Shown here: positions 1 through 8,393 of the stretch, one piece after another
Numbering within the stretch: the stretch's first letter is position 1
Layout of the letters: every line of letters begins with the position of its first letter
Assembly: GCF_010731615.1 (NCBI RefSeq)
Contig: NZ_AP022618.1
Coordinates: forward strand, 806,001-870,000
Reading direction: 5' to 3'
Length of the DNA: 64,000 bases
Origin: Mycolicibacterium insubricum
GTDB lineage: Bacteria; Actinomycetota; Actinomycetes; Mycobacteriales; Mycobacteriaceae
Notes under the pieces: generated by a model
The model's input: only the letters and a program-made list of their open reading frames with translations
What the model was told of the DNA's origin: nothing
The model's database searches: none
Program-made: the position numbers and the translations under genes

Positions 1-559
1 CATCGAGGCGGTCGACGCCGCACCCGGGCAGATCTTCGGGTCGGGAACCGTGTTGGACTCCAGTCGATTCCGCAACCTGATTGCCGAACGTGCCGACCTC
101 TCGGTGGGCAACGTGCACGCCGTGGTGGTCGGCGAGCACGGCGACTCCGAGATCCCGCTGTGGTCGAGCGCCTCGATCGGCGGTGTGCGGGTCGACCAGT
201 TCCGCATCGACGGCAAACTGCTGTTCGACGAGGACGTGCGCGCGCAGATCTCCGACGACGTGATCAACGCCGCCTACGAGATCATCGCCGGCAAGGGGGC
301 GACCAACCTGGCGATCGGCCTGTCCTCGGCCCGGATCATCGAGGCCATCCTCAACGACCAGCACCGGGTGCTGCCGGTATCCACCCTGCAGACCGGTGCC
401 TTCGACATCGCCGACGTGTGCCTGTCACTGCCGACGGTGGTGTCCGGCCGCGGCACCGGCGCGGTATTCGAGGTCCCGCTGTCGGTGCCGGAACTGCTCG
501 GCCTGCAGGCCTCGGCCCGGACGCTGCGGCAGACGTGGGAGGCGCTGGCCGCCGAATAG
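1..559 (+). CDS. ldh: L-lactate dehydrogenase, C-terminal part (5' end outside window)
   Basis: NAD-dependent lactate/malate dehydrogenase family enzyme, interconverting pyruvate and L-lactate in the cytosol. The frame is open from base 2 and starts within the conserved GSGTVLDSSRFR segment. It then shows the catalytic histidine motif GEHGDSEIPLW, and the C-terminal helix with ATNLAIGLSSARI. Only the last ~185 residues are present, so the Rossmann NAD-binding half lies upstream of the window. LDH rather than MDH is favoured by the GSGTVLDS and GEHGDSE wording. The next gene starts 43 bases after the stop on the same strand. Confidence 0.88.
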   Translation, partial: IEAVDAAPGQIFGSGTVLDSSRFRNLIAERADLSVGNVHAVVVGEHGDSEIPLWSSASIGGVRVDQFRIDGKLLFDEDVRAQISDDVINAAYEIIAGKGATNLAIGLSSARIIEAILNDQHRVLPVSTLQTGAFDIADVCLSLPTVVSGRGTGAVFEVPLSVPELLGLQASARTLRQTWEALAAE

Positions 560-593
560 CCGCGTCCCCGGCTCGACGGCGGCGGGCCGATAG

Positions 594-1442
<849 letters not shown>

Positions 1443-1508
1443 CCGGTTATGCACAGGGCGAACACCCGGTGCACGGGCCGAATCGCCGCTGCGCCTTACC
1501 CTGTGGAC

Positions 1509-2258
1509 ATGGCTGAGGACAAGTTGCTGGCGCGGATCGCGGCACTGCTGCGCCAGGCGGAGGGCACCGACAATCCGCATGAGGCGGAGGCGTTCATGAC
1601 GGCCGCGCAGCGGCTGGCGACTGCGACCTCGATCGACCTGGCGGTGGCACGATCGCACACCGCCAAACGCGAAGCGGCACAGGCGCCCACGCAGCGTACG
1701 GTGACCATCGGCGAGGCCGGCAGCCGGGGGCTGCGCACCTACGTGCAGCTGTTCGCGGTGATCGCCCACGCGAACGACGTGCGCTGCGACGTGGCATCGA
1801 ACTCAACGTATGTGTACGCCTACGGTTTTCGCGAGGACCTCGACGCCGTGGAGGCGTTGTACGCGAGCCTGGTGGTGCAGATGGTGCGGACCTGCGACGG
1901 GTACCTGGCCACTGGTGCGCACCGTCCCACCCCGACCATCACCGCCCGGCTGAACTTTCAGCTGGCCTTCGGCTCCCGGGTGGGTGCGCGGCTTGCCGAG
2001 GCCCGTGAGGCCGCCCGGGCCGAGGCGGTGCGCCGGCCGGAGACCTCGACGGGAACCGCTCTTGCCCTGCGCAACAAGGAGATAGAGCTGCACAATCACT
2101 ACCGTTCGGTGTCCCGGGCACGCGGTCACTGGCGTGCCGCGCGGGCAGACGCCGGCTATTCCTCCGCCGCGCGACGGGCGGGCGACCGGGCCGGGCGGGC
2201 CGCCCGGCTCGGCGGGGGCTCGGAACTGCCCGGGGCTCGCAAACCGCTGACCTCGTGA
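1509..2258 (+). CDS. DUF2786 domain protein
   Basis: Protein of 249 residues. The N-terminal ~40 residues (LLARIAALLRQAEGT, then NPHEAEAFMTAAQRLAT) match the DUF2786 helical domain. The remainder is an Arg/Ala-rich alpha-helical region ending in a basic tail. ATG 1509 is preferred to an in-frame ATG at 1449 because the domain begins directly after it. The stop overlaps the GTG of the next gene (GTGA), so the two are probably translationally coupled. The pair sits next to the lipase as Rv0184-Rv0185 do next to Rv0183. Molecular function is unknown. Confidence 0.8.
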   Translation: MAEDKLLARIAALLRQAEGTDNPHEAEAFMTAAQRLATATSIDLAVARSHTAKREAAQAPTQRTVTIGEAGSRGLRTYVQLFAVIAHANDVRCDVASNSTYVYAYGFREDLDAVEALYASLVVQMVRTCDGYLATGAHRPTPTITARLNFQLAFGSRVGARLAEAREAARAEAVRRPETSTGTALALRNKEIELHNHYRSVSRARGHWRAARADAGYSSAARRAGDRAGRAARLGGGSELPGARKPLTS

Positions 2259-2758
2259 CCGATCGCGACGTCCAGCGGGCCAGGGTCTACGCGGCCGAAT
2301 CGTTCGTGCACACGGTGTTCGAACGCGCGGATCAACACGGTTGTCGCAGTATCGATTTCTTCGGCACGGCCCTGACCCTGCCGCCGGAGGCGCGGTTCGC
2401 TTCGATCGAGGCAGTGCAGCGCTACGTGGACCGGGTGCTGGAACTGCCGGCCGTGGCGAACACCTGGACGGTCGGTCCGGTGCGGGTGCGCGGACGCCGC
2501 GGTGTAACCCGGGCGCACTACGAGGTCGTCGACGGGGTGGGGGTGATCGCCGTACCGGATCGGTCCGATGACGACGGATCACGCTGGGCCATGCGCGAAC
2601 TGGTCGTCCTGCACGAAATCGCGCATCATCTGACCCCCGGCGGCGCGCCGCACGGTCCGAGCTTCGTCGCCACCTTCTGCGAACTGGCGGGTCATGTCAT
2701 GGGTCCCGAGGCCGGCCATGTGCTGCGGGTGATCTACGCCAAGGAGGGCGTGCGCTGA
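2255..2758 (+). CDS. Putative zinc metallohydrolase (TIGR04338-type)
   Basis: Protein of 167 residues with a single zinc-binding HEIAHH motif near residue 124 (VVLHEIAHHLTPGG), followed by HGPSFVATFCELAGHVMG, which probably supplies the third metal ligand. This layout matches the actinobacterial TIGR04338 putative metallohydrolases. No signal peptide is seen, so it is probably cytosolic. GTG 2255 overlaps the stop of the DUF2786 gene by 4 bases, and such pairing suggests a joint function. Its substrate is unknown. The next gene is convergent, with 7 bases between stops. Confidence 0.8.
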   Translation: MTDRDVQRARVYAAESFVHTVFERADQHGCRSIDFFGTALTLPPEARFASIEAVQRYVDRVLELPAVANTWTVGPVRVRGRRGVTRAHYEVVDGVGVIAVPDRSDDDGSRWAMRELVVLHEIAHHLTPGGAPHGPSFVATFCELAGHVMGPEAGHVLRVIYAKEGVR

Positions 2759-2765
2759 GCGGTGC

Positions 2766-4460
2766 TCAGCCGCGCAGCGCCGAGGCGAAGATGGCCGGCA
2801 GTTTGGCCGGCGACCGCTTGGCGGCGAAGCTCACCAGGTGCCGTCCCGTGCCGGCGGCGGTGCGGTTGTTGACGAACCACGGCGGCTTCGGGGAGATCGA
2901 GGCCTCACCGTGCAGGATGGACCGCGGCATCGGCCGGAACGGCCCGCGAACCACGGTGCGCTCGGTCTTGTCGATCAGGAAACCGTTGTGCACCACGCCG
3001 ATTCCGCTCTGCACATCGTTGCGGGTATGGCCCGGGAAGGCGCCCCAGGTGGCCGTCGCGGTCAGGTAGCCGACGCCGGTCCAGGCGTTGACGGCGATCG
3101 TGCCGTAGCGCAGCGAGGCCACGAACTCGTCGAACCGGGCACCCATGGACTTGATCGCGGCGGGATCGCCGATGACGTTCACGCCCAGCGTGCCGACGAA
3201 TTCCCCGTTGACCACGCGGGCGGCCTCATCAGGGAAATCCAGTTCGTCACAGTCGAGTTCGATGATGCCGAGCACCGGACCGAAGTACTCGGTGCACAAC
3301 AGCGCGGTGCGATCCTCGGGATCGACGACGAGTACCCGGGCCCCGTCGCGGCCCAGACGCTGCGCCTCGGCGTAGGTGTCGGTCGCGGCGGCCACCCGGT
3401 CGTCGGAGCCCGGGTAGTAGGCCGGCCGGGCCGGGGCGGCCTCGATCGCGCGGGTCAGCGCGTCGATGAACTCCTGGCGCTGGGCCCACCGCTTGGGTAG
3501 CACCACCACCTGCGCCGCCACACAGTTGTAGCCGTTGTTGTGCAACCGCTGGGTGGCCACATGCTGGGCCTGGAACCGGATATCGGCCTTGCTCCACTTC
3601 CCGGGCAGCACGATGGTGGGCGAGACCCCACCGAGTTCACTGGTGACCGGCTTGTCCAGGACGGGCTCGTCGGCGGCCTTGCGGAGCGCGCCTTCCTCGC
3701 CGGTCCCGTACACGATGGCGTCGTGGGTCAGGGAACTGCCGGTCATGTGCACGTGATCGACCAGGCGGTGGGAAACCAGGTAGCCGCCGGTCTCTGCGCC
3801 GCCGGTGAGGATCCGGACCACGCCGAGGTGGATGAACGGGCGCAGCACCGCGGTCCACACCGGGAGCAGCGCATCGGTGACCGGGTTGAGCTTGAGCGCG
3901 ACGACTCGGTTGTGCGCGAACAATTCGTAGAGGGTGTCCAGCGGGGCGATGGAGAAGATATTGCCCGCACCCAGCACCGCGCCGACACCGTGGGTGCGGC
4001 CGGGATCGCGTTCGGCCAGGCCCGCCTCGCGCAGGGCCTCGTCGCTGCTGACGCCGGGCTGCAGCCACACCTTTGCCGAGAAGCCGGACAGCAGCAGCCG
4101 GTCGTAGAAGTTGAGGGGGAACACGTCGACGGTGGTCCGCCCGCCGGGTGCGGTGCCGAAGCGGACTCCGTCGAGCGGGCTCTTCCCGGCCTCCAGCTTG
4201 GCCAGGGAATGGGCCAGGGCGGTGGCGTTGATGGCGAGCGCGTACGGCCCGGTGATCCATTCCTCACCGCGCAGCGGCGAGTCCGTCGCCAGGCCCTTGA
4301 TCCCGGCGGCGGCGTCGACCCAGTCCTGGGCGTGCACGGCGACCAGATCGCGGACCTGCTCCAACAGTCGGCGGCGCTCGCCGAGCGGCGTCGCGGCCCA
4401 GATCTTCTCCCCGTCGACCAGATCCTGCAGGGCCTTGTCGACCGCGTCGTTGTCCGACAT
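2766..4460 (-). CDS. Aldehyde dehydrogenase family protein
   Basis: NAD(P)-dependent aldehyde dehydrogenase superfamily member of 564 residues, longer than the usual ~490-500. The general-base glutamate region reads TSELGGVSPTIVLPG and the nucleophile is Cys313 in GYNCVAAQVV. The Asn-Cys pair is typical, but the surrounding residues are divergent, so the substrate cannot be predicted. ATG 4460 is chosen because a GGGAG ribosome site lies about 9 bases upstream; an upstream in-frame start at 4505 has none. The divergent O-methyltransferase starts 91 bases away. Confidence 0.83.
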   Translation of the reverse strand: MSDNDAVDKALQDLVDGEKIWAATPLGERRRLLEQVRDLVAVHAQDWVDAAAGIKGLATDSPLRGEEWITGPYALAINATALAHSLAKLEAGKSPLDGVRFGTAPGGRTTVDVFPLNFYDRLLLSGFSAKVWLQPGVSSDEALREAGLAERDPGRTHGVGAVLGAGNIFSIAPLDTLYELFAHNRVVALKLNPVTDALLPVWTAVLRPFIHLGVVRILTGGAETGGYLVSHRLVDHVHMTGSSLTHDAIVYGTGEEGALRKAADEPVLDKPVTSELGGVSPTIVLPGKWSKADIRFQAQHVATQRLHNNGYNCVAAQVVVLPKRWAQRQEFIDALTRAIEAAPARPAYYPGSDDRVAAATDTYAEAQRLGRDGARVLVVDPEDRTALLCTEYFGPVLGIIELDCDELDFPDEAARVVNGEFVGTLGVNVIGDPAAIKSMGARFDEFVASLRYGTIAVNAWTGVGYLTATATWGAFPGHTRNDVQSGIGVVHNGFLIDKTERTVVRGPFRPMPRSILHGEASISPKPPWFVNNRTAAGTGRHLVSFAAKRSPAKLPAIFASALRG

Positions 4461-4551
4461 CGTTGGTACTCCCGTCGTGTTGGGCGGTACCTCCGGTACC
4501 CGCAACCCTCAGTTTACGAATGTGCGCCGAACGGCCGCTACCGTGGGTCGG

Positions 4552-5247
4552 GTGACCGAAGCCTCAGTGCGACCCGAAATCGTCGACGAGCTGCTCAACC
4601 GGCTGCTGCTGGACAACGATCCGGGGCTGGCCGAGGTGCTGGTGTCCAGCCGGGCGGCCGGGCTGCCGGATATCTCGGTCACCCCGCAGTTCGCGCAGCT
4701 GCTCGGCCTGCTGGTGCGGATGTCGGGGGCCCGCCGGGTGCTGGAGATCGGCACCCTCGGCGGCTACAGCACCATCTGCCTGGCGCGCGGCGTCGGCGCC
4801 GAGGGGCTGGTGGTGACCCTGGAACGCGAACCCCGCTACGCCGAGGTGGCCGCGACCAACCTGAACCGCACCGGTCTGACCGACCGGGTGGAGATCCGGG
4901 TCGGCGCCGCGCTGGACACCCTGCCGACGCTCAGCGGCGACTTCGACCTGGTGTTCATCGACGCGGACAAGGAGAACTACCCGGCCTACCTGGACTGGGC
5001 GATCAGGCTCGGCCGCCCGGGCACCGTGATCGTGATCGACAACGTGGTCCGGGCCGGGGAAATACTGGCGCCGGCCGAACAGGATGCCGCGGCGCGCGCC
5101 ACCCTCGACATGCTGGAAGCGATGGGCGCACGCCCGGAACTGGACACCGCGGCGATTCAGACCGTCGGCGCCAAGGGCTGGGACGGTTTCGCGCTCGCAC
5201 TGGTCAAGCGGCGCCAGAGGCGCTACGCCGAGCGCAGCGCAGAGTAA
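4552..5247 (+). CDS. SAM-dependent O-methyltransferase (caffeoyl-CoA/catechol type)
   Basis: Class I methyltransferase of 231 residues. The SAM-binding glycine motif VLEIGTLGGYST lies near residue 62 and the acidic ribose-binding segment VTLEREPRYAEVA follows. The metal-binding motif FIDADKENYPAY and IDNVVRAGE are characteristic of the divalent-cation-dependent Methyltransf_3 family, which methylates vicinal hydroxyls. The start is GTG 4552, immediately before TEASVRPEIVDELL; there is no clear Shine-Dalgarno site and it may be leaderless. Position corresponds to Rv0187. The natural substrate is unknown. Confidence 0.87.
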   Translation: MTEASVRPEIVDELLNRLLLDNDPGLAEVLVSSRAAGLPDISVTPQFAQLLGLLVRMSGARRVLEIGTLGGYSTICLARGVGAEGLVVTLEREPRYAEVAATNLNRTGLTDRVEIRVGAALDTLPTLSGDFDLVFIDADKENYPAYLDWAIRLGRPGTVIVIDNVVRAGEILAPAEQDAAARATLDMLEAMGARPELDTAAIQTVGAKGWDGFALALVKRRQRRYAERSAE

Positions 5248-5248
5248 A

Positions 5249-5638
5249 TCAGTCCCGCAGCGGTCGGCCCTGCGCGTCGGGCACCTTGCCGGTGAGCATC
5301 ATGATGCCGTCGATCAGCGTCCAGATACCGCCGATTCCGCAGGTCAGCCAGACGACGGCGATCTGTGCAATGCCCAGACCGGTGTAGCCCAGGTAGAACC
5401 GGCCGACACCGAAGCTGCCGAGCAGGATCTGCAGCAGGCCCGCGGTGGTCTTGGACTTGTCCGACCAGCCGTAGGCGGGCTGGCCGTAGGGCGCCGGGTA
5501 GCCCGGCTGGGCAGCCGGGTAGCCGCCGCTTGCCGGGGGGTACCCCGGGTAGCTGGCCTGCCCGGACGGTGCCGGATAGCCGGGGGTGCCGTACGGGTTC
5601 GGCTGGTTGGGGTTCTGATTCGGCTGGAATGACGACAT
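5249..5638 (-). CDS. TM2-domain membrane protein with Pro/Gly/Tyr-rich N-terminus
   Basis: Protein of 129 residues. Residues 1-57 are a low-complexity tail of GYPAP-like repeats. Residues ~60-115 form a TM2 domain: two membrane helices around LGSFGVGRFYLGYTGLGI and IGGIWTLIDGIMMLTGK, including the RFYLGY motif. The TM2 family is widespread and mostly of unknown role. The stop lies one base from the O-methyltransferase stop (convergent). Several nearby proteins (6209, 7221) carry comparable Gly/Pro/Tyr/Gln tails on single membrane anchors, so this may be part of an envelope-protein patch. Confidence 0.85.
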   Translation of the reverse strand: MSSFQPNQNPNQPNPYGTPGYPAPSGQASYPGYPPASGGYPAAQPGYPAPYGQPAYGWSDKSKTTAGLLQILLGSFGVGRFYLGYTGLGIAQIAVVWLTCGIGGIWTLIDGIMMLTGKVPDAQGRPLRD

Positions 5639-5713
5639 GTCGTCCGATTATGCCGCACGCAGCTGTCAGGCCCTTCCCGCATTTGCCGGGGGCGGCCCGT
5701 CGGCGGTGGAAAA

Positions 5714-5756
5714 CGTCACACGAACGGAGTATCCGGGCGTCACACGAACGGAGTAT
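5714..5756. repeat. Two direct 19-bp repeats with 24-bp period
   Basis: CGTCACACGAACGGAGTAT occurs at 5714-5732 and again at 5738-5756, identical in all 19 bases and separated by 5 bases. A 24-bp period, slightly over two helical turns, would put both copies on nearly the same face of the DNA. They lie between the divergent TM2 gene and the small lipoprotein gene starting at 5876, so a paired regulator site is a natural guess. No regulator is identified. A simple tandem duplication without function is also possible. Confidence 0.6.
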
Positions 5757-5875
5757 TTTGCCGGGTCATCCTCGACGGGGTGGGTGACGCGGGTTAGCGT
5801 CAGCAAGTCGTTGGGGGGGCGCGTCGCAGACGGCGCGACTATCACCCCAGGTCCGATAGGAAAAGTGGGGGCAAA

Positions 5876-6148
5876 GTGAACAAGATTCTCGGGGTCGTTG
5901 GTGCCGGTGTGTGTGTCGTGGCGGTGCTGGCGGGCTGTTCGTCGAACAAGGGCGGGGACACCACCTGCGGTGACTTCAACAAGATGGACGCCAAGGGCCA
6001 GACCGAGGTGATCACCGCGATGCTCAAGGACGAAAAGGGCAAAGAGCCGAACAATCTGGAGATTGCGGCCACCAAGGCCTCTGCCAAGGCGTTCTGCAAG
6101 ACCCTCGGCAAGGATTCCTCCAAGGTCAAGGACATCAAGACCGGTTAA
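5876..6148 (+). CDS. Small secreted lipoprotein
   Basis: Protein of 90 residues: a hydrophobic signal segment (ILGVVGAGVCVVAVLAGC) ends in the lipobox LAGC with the lipidated cysteine at about position 21. A charged mature part of ~70 residues follows with two further cysteines (TTCGDF, AFCKTL) that could form a disulfide. GTG 5876 follows a purine-rich GTGGGGG ribosome site. It heads a same-strand run of small membrane proteins (6209, 6632, 7221), probably co-transcribed. The family is not recognised and no function is proposed. Confidence 0.8.
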   Translation: MNKILGVVGAGVCVVAVLAGCSSNKGGDTTCGDFNKMDAKGQTEVITAMLKDEKGKEPNNLEIAATKASAKAFCKTLGKDSSKVKDIKTG

Positions 6149-6208
6149 TCCGGGTCTGTCGGCAGCGGGTCATCGCGCCGGTAACCGTCAAGTATCAGGA
6201 GAACATTC

Positions 6209-6628
6209 GTGGGAGTAACTTTCGCGCCCAACGGCATTTACGTGGGCATCGGCCTGGGCGTCGTCGCCGGTCTGGCGAGCGAGAACCTGGTGGTCGGCAT
6301 CGTCGTCGCGATCGTCGGTTCGGTCGCCGCCTGGTGGGCCATCGTCGGCATCGAGCATCTGATCGGGCGTGGGGTCGAAGCCGGAGCGACGGCCATCGGC
6401 AACGCCTACCAGTCACGCAAGAGCAGACAGGCCCCGCAACCGCCGCCCAGCCCGTACCCGGGCGCCTACGGAAGCCAGCCGGGCGCCTACGGAAACCAGG
6501 CCGGTTGGCCGGGGCAGCAGCCCGCGGCGGGCTATCTGAGTCCGGCACCGCCGCCGCCCGGCCCCGCGGCCGCACCCGGATACGACAACGCACCGGCCCC
6601 GCAGTGGCCGACCTATGGAAGGGGCTGA
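6209..6628 (+). CDS. Small membrane protein with Pro/Gly/Tyr-rich tail
   Basis: Protein of 139 residues. Residues ~8-55 form one or two hydrophobic segments rich in Gly and Val (YVGIGLGVVAGLA, LVVGIVVAIVGSVAAWWAIV). The C-terminal ~70 residues are a low-complexity tail including two copies of GAYGSQP/GAYGNQA. GTG 6209 is supported by AGGAG about 8 bases upstream. It lies 60 bases after the lipoprotein gene and 3 bases before the next gene, consistent with an operon. No known domain. Confidence 0.75.
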   Translation: MGVTFAPNGIYVGIGLGVVAGLASENLVVGIVVAIVGSVAAWWAIVGIEHLIGRGVEAGATAIGNAYQSRKSRQAPQPPPSPYPGAYGSQPGAYGNQAGWPGQQPAAGYLSPAPPPPGPAAAPGYDNAPAPQWPTYGRG

Positions 6629-6631
6629 GCG

Positions 6632-7177
6632 ATGGAAGGCATTGTTTTCGTCATCGGATTCTTCGCCGTACTCATCGGTATCTCGTGGGGCTACTACGCC
6701 TTGAAGTCGGTGGCCAAGCGCAAGCTCTTCTTTAAGGGCCAGTACGAACGCCAGCGGACGATGATCGACAACGATCTGGTGCTGACGACCGTCGTCCCGA
6801 TGCCGGTGGTGATGGACAGCCTGTCCCGCCACATTCCCGACGACCGCTCGGCGAAGGCGGCGTTCCTCGGCGGGGCCATGCGGGTGAACATGGACGGCCC
6901 GAACCGGCTGGTGTACACCCACCTGCCGAAGTTCACCACCGGTGGCGGCGGTGACCGTTTCGCCGCGAGCATCACCTTCGAGCAGTCCGGCCCTCAGCAG
7001 CTGCAGGCCGTCGTCAGCATCGACGAGTGGCGGGAGAACGACGGTGTCACTCGACGCGCCGGCATCGACGCCATGGAACGGTTCCGCAACGAGGTCGTCG
7101 CGGCGTTCCGCGCCGTCGATCCCAATACCGCCATCGGCGGCCGCGGGCAGCAGCTTGCCCAGCCCGGCTCCATGTGA
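6632..7177 (+). CDS. Membrane-anchored protein of unknown function
   Basis: Protein of 181 residues with one N-terminal membrane helix (IVFVIGFFAVLIGISWGYYAL), a short basic linker and a soluble domain of ~140 residues. The soluble part looks like a compact alpha/beta fold with a hydrophobic start (LVLTTVVPMPVVMDSLSRHI) and a Gly-rich loop (FTTGGGGDRF). The layout of N-terminal helix, KRK linker and a domain beginning with the phrase V-P plus helix resembles the protein at 12114, so they may be distant paralogues. ATG 6632 follows the previous stop by 3 bases. Confidence 0.72.
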   Translation: MEGIVFVIGFFAVLIGISWGYYALKSVAKRKLFFKGQYERQRTMIDNDLVLTTVVPMPVVMDSLSRHIPDDRSAKAAFLGGAMRVNMDGPNRLVYTHLPKFTTGGGGDRFAASITFEQSGPQQLQAVVSIDEWRENDGVTRRAGIDAMERFRNEVVAAFRAVDPNTAIGGRGQQLAQPGSM

Positions 7178-7220
7178 TGCCGTACTGTCCATCTGAAATC
7201 ATGAAAACCATGGGGGAACA

Positions 7221-7619
7221 ATGTCTTTGACTTTCGAACTACTGTCATCCGTCCACTCCGTCGGCACCGGTCTCGGCCCCGATCAGACGGTCGACTACCT
7301 GGCCAGGGGCGGCCGCGGTGGTGGTGGACGCGGGGGATTCCGGTTCTTTTTCGGCCCGATCGGCTTCCTGCTGGTCGCCATGCTCATCGGCGTCGCGTGG
7401 CGGGTCATCAAATTCCTGATCGCCAAGCCGACCAACACCGCGCAGGGGTACCCGCCGGCCCAGGGTCACCCGAATGCCCACGGCTACCCGAACGCGCAGG
7501 GATTCCAGAATCCCCAGGGCTTCCAGAACGCCCCTGGATTCCAGGGCTACCCGAACGTGCAGAATCCGGGATCTCCGGTGCCGCAGCAGGTTCCGACACC
7601 CGGGTACCCGCAGCAGTAA
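7221..7619 (+). CDS. Single-pass membrane protein with Gly-rich linker and Gln/Pro/Gly tail
   Basis: Protein of 132 residues. An N-terminal 30 residues precede an Arg/Gly-rich linker (GGRGGGGRGG). One membrane helix follows (FGPIGFLLVAMLIGVAWRVI), then a tail of degenerate hexapeptides of the type GYPNAQ, GFQNPQ and GFQNAP. ATG 7221 is preceded by GGGGGAA. It ends the small-membrane-protein run and is convergent with the response regulator gene. No catalytic motif. The repeats suggest an extended, possibly wall-spanning segment (inference). Confidence 0.7.
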   Translation: MSLTFELLSSVHSVGTGLGPDQTVDYLARGGRGGGGRGGFRFFFGPIGFLLVAMLIGVAWRVIKFLIAKPTNTAQGYPPAQGHPNAHGYPNAQGFQNPQGFQNAPGFQGYPNVQNPGSPVPQQVPTPGYPQQ

Positions 7620-7656
7620 GTGCGCGGCCGGACGTGATCGACTCGGCGCCGTCGAC

Positions 7657-8334
7657 TCAGATGTCGGCGGCGCTGAGCAGTCCGTCCTCGATGGCGCGGG
7701 CCAGCAACGCCGATTTGGTCGAGGCGGGCCGGCCGACCGCCGCGTACTTGGCCCGCGCGCGCTGCAGATGCGTCCGGACCGTGGCGGGTGAGATGAACAG
7801 GCGCTTGGCCACGAGTTCCTTGTTCTCCGTTTGGAACCAGGCGGTCAGCACTTCCTTCTCACGCTCGGTCAATCCGGTGCGGCCGAAGGTTTCGTCGGCC
7901 AGCAGTGCCTTCGCCATCCGTGGACCGACGTAGGGGTGGGACGAATGTGCGGCGTGCACAGCGGCGACCAGATGATTGCGACCCTCGTTCTTGGTCAGAT
8001 ACGTGACGGCGCCCAGATCCAGACAGGTGAGGATGACCTCGTCGGAAAGCATGTGGGAGTACACGATCACCGGCTGCCCGGCGTCGACGAGTTTTTCCAG
8101 GGCGGCGAACTCGGGTCGGCTGCCGATGAACTGCAGGTCCAGCAGCACCACATCGGCGTTTGGCGCATCGGCGGGCCGTGCCTGATAGGCGGTCGGGCTC
8201 TCGTAGCAGCCCACCACCTCAATGGGCGGATCCGCCTGTGCGCACCACGCCTCGATGCCGGCGTGCACCACGTCGTGATCGTCGATCACCGTGACCGTCA
8301 CCGGACGGAGCCGTTCCGGTTGCGACGCCGTCAT
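7657..8334 (-). CDS. NarL/FixJ-family response regulator
   Basis: Two-component response regulator of 225 residues. The N-terminal receiver has the acidic pocket VIDDHD, the phospho-acceptor aspartate in VVLLDLQF and the conserved lysine in YLTKNEG. The C-terminal LuxR-type helix-turn-helix reads LTEREKEVLTAWFQ, then LFISPATVRTHLQRARAKY. The ATG follows a GGAAGG-type ribosome site. The divergent sensor kinase starts 59 bases away, so the two share a promoter region and probably form a cognate pair. Target genes are unknown; the adjacent small-membrane-protein run is an obvious candidate. Confidence 0.88.
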   Translation of the reverse strand: MTASQPERLRPVTVTVIDDHDVVHAGIEAWCAQADPPIEVVGCYESPTAYQARPADAPNADVVLLDLQFIGSRPEFAALEKLVDAGQPVIVYSHMLSDEVILTCLDLGAVTYLTKNEGRNHLVAAVHAAHSSHPYVGPRMAKALLADETFGRTGLTEREKEVLTAWFQTENKELVAKRLFISPATVRTHLQRARAKYAAVGRPASTKSALLARAIEDGLLSAADI

Positions 8335-8393
8335 GCCCTGCCTTCCCCATGCTGCACCGAGGGCAGCACCGTCCTCATCGTAATGTGCTGACC

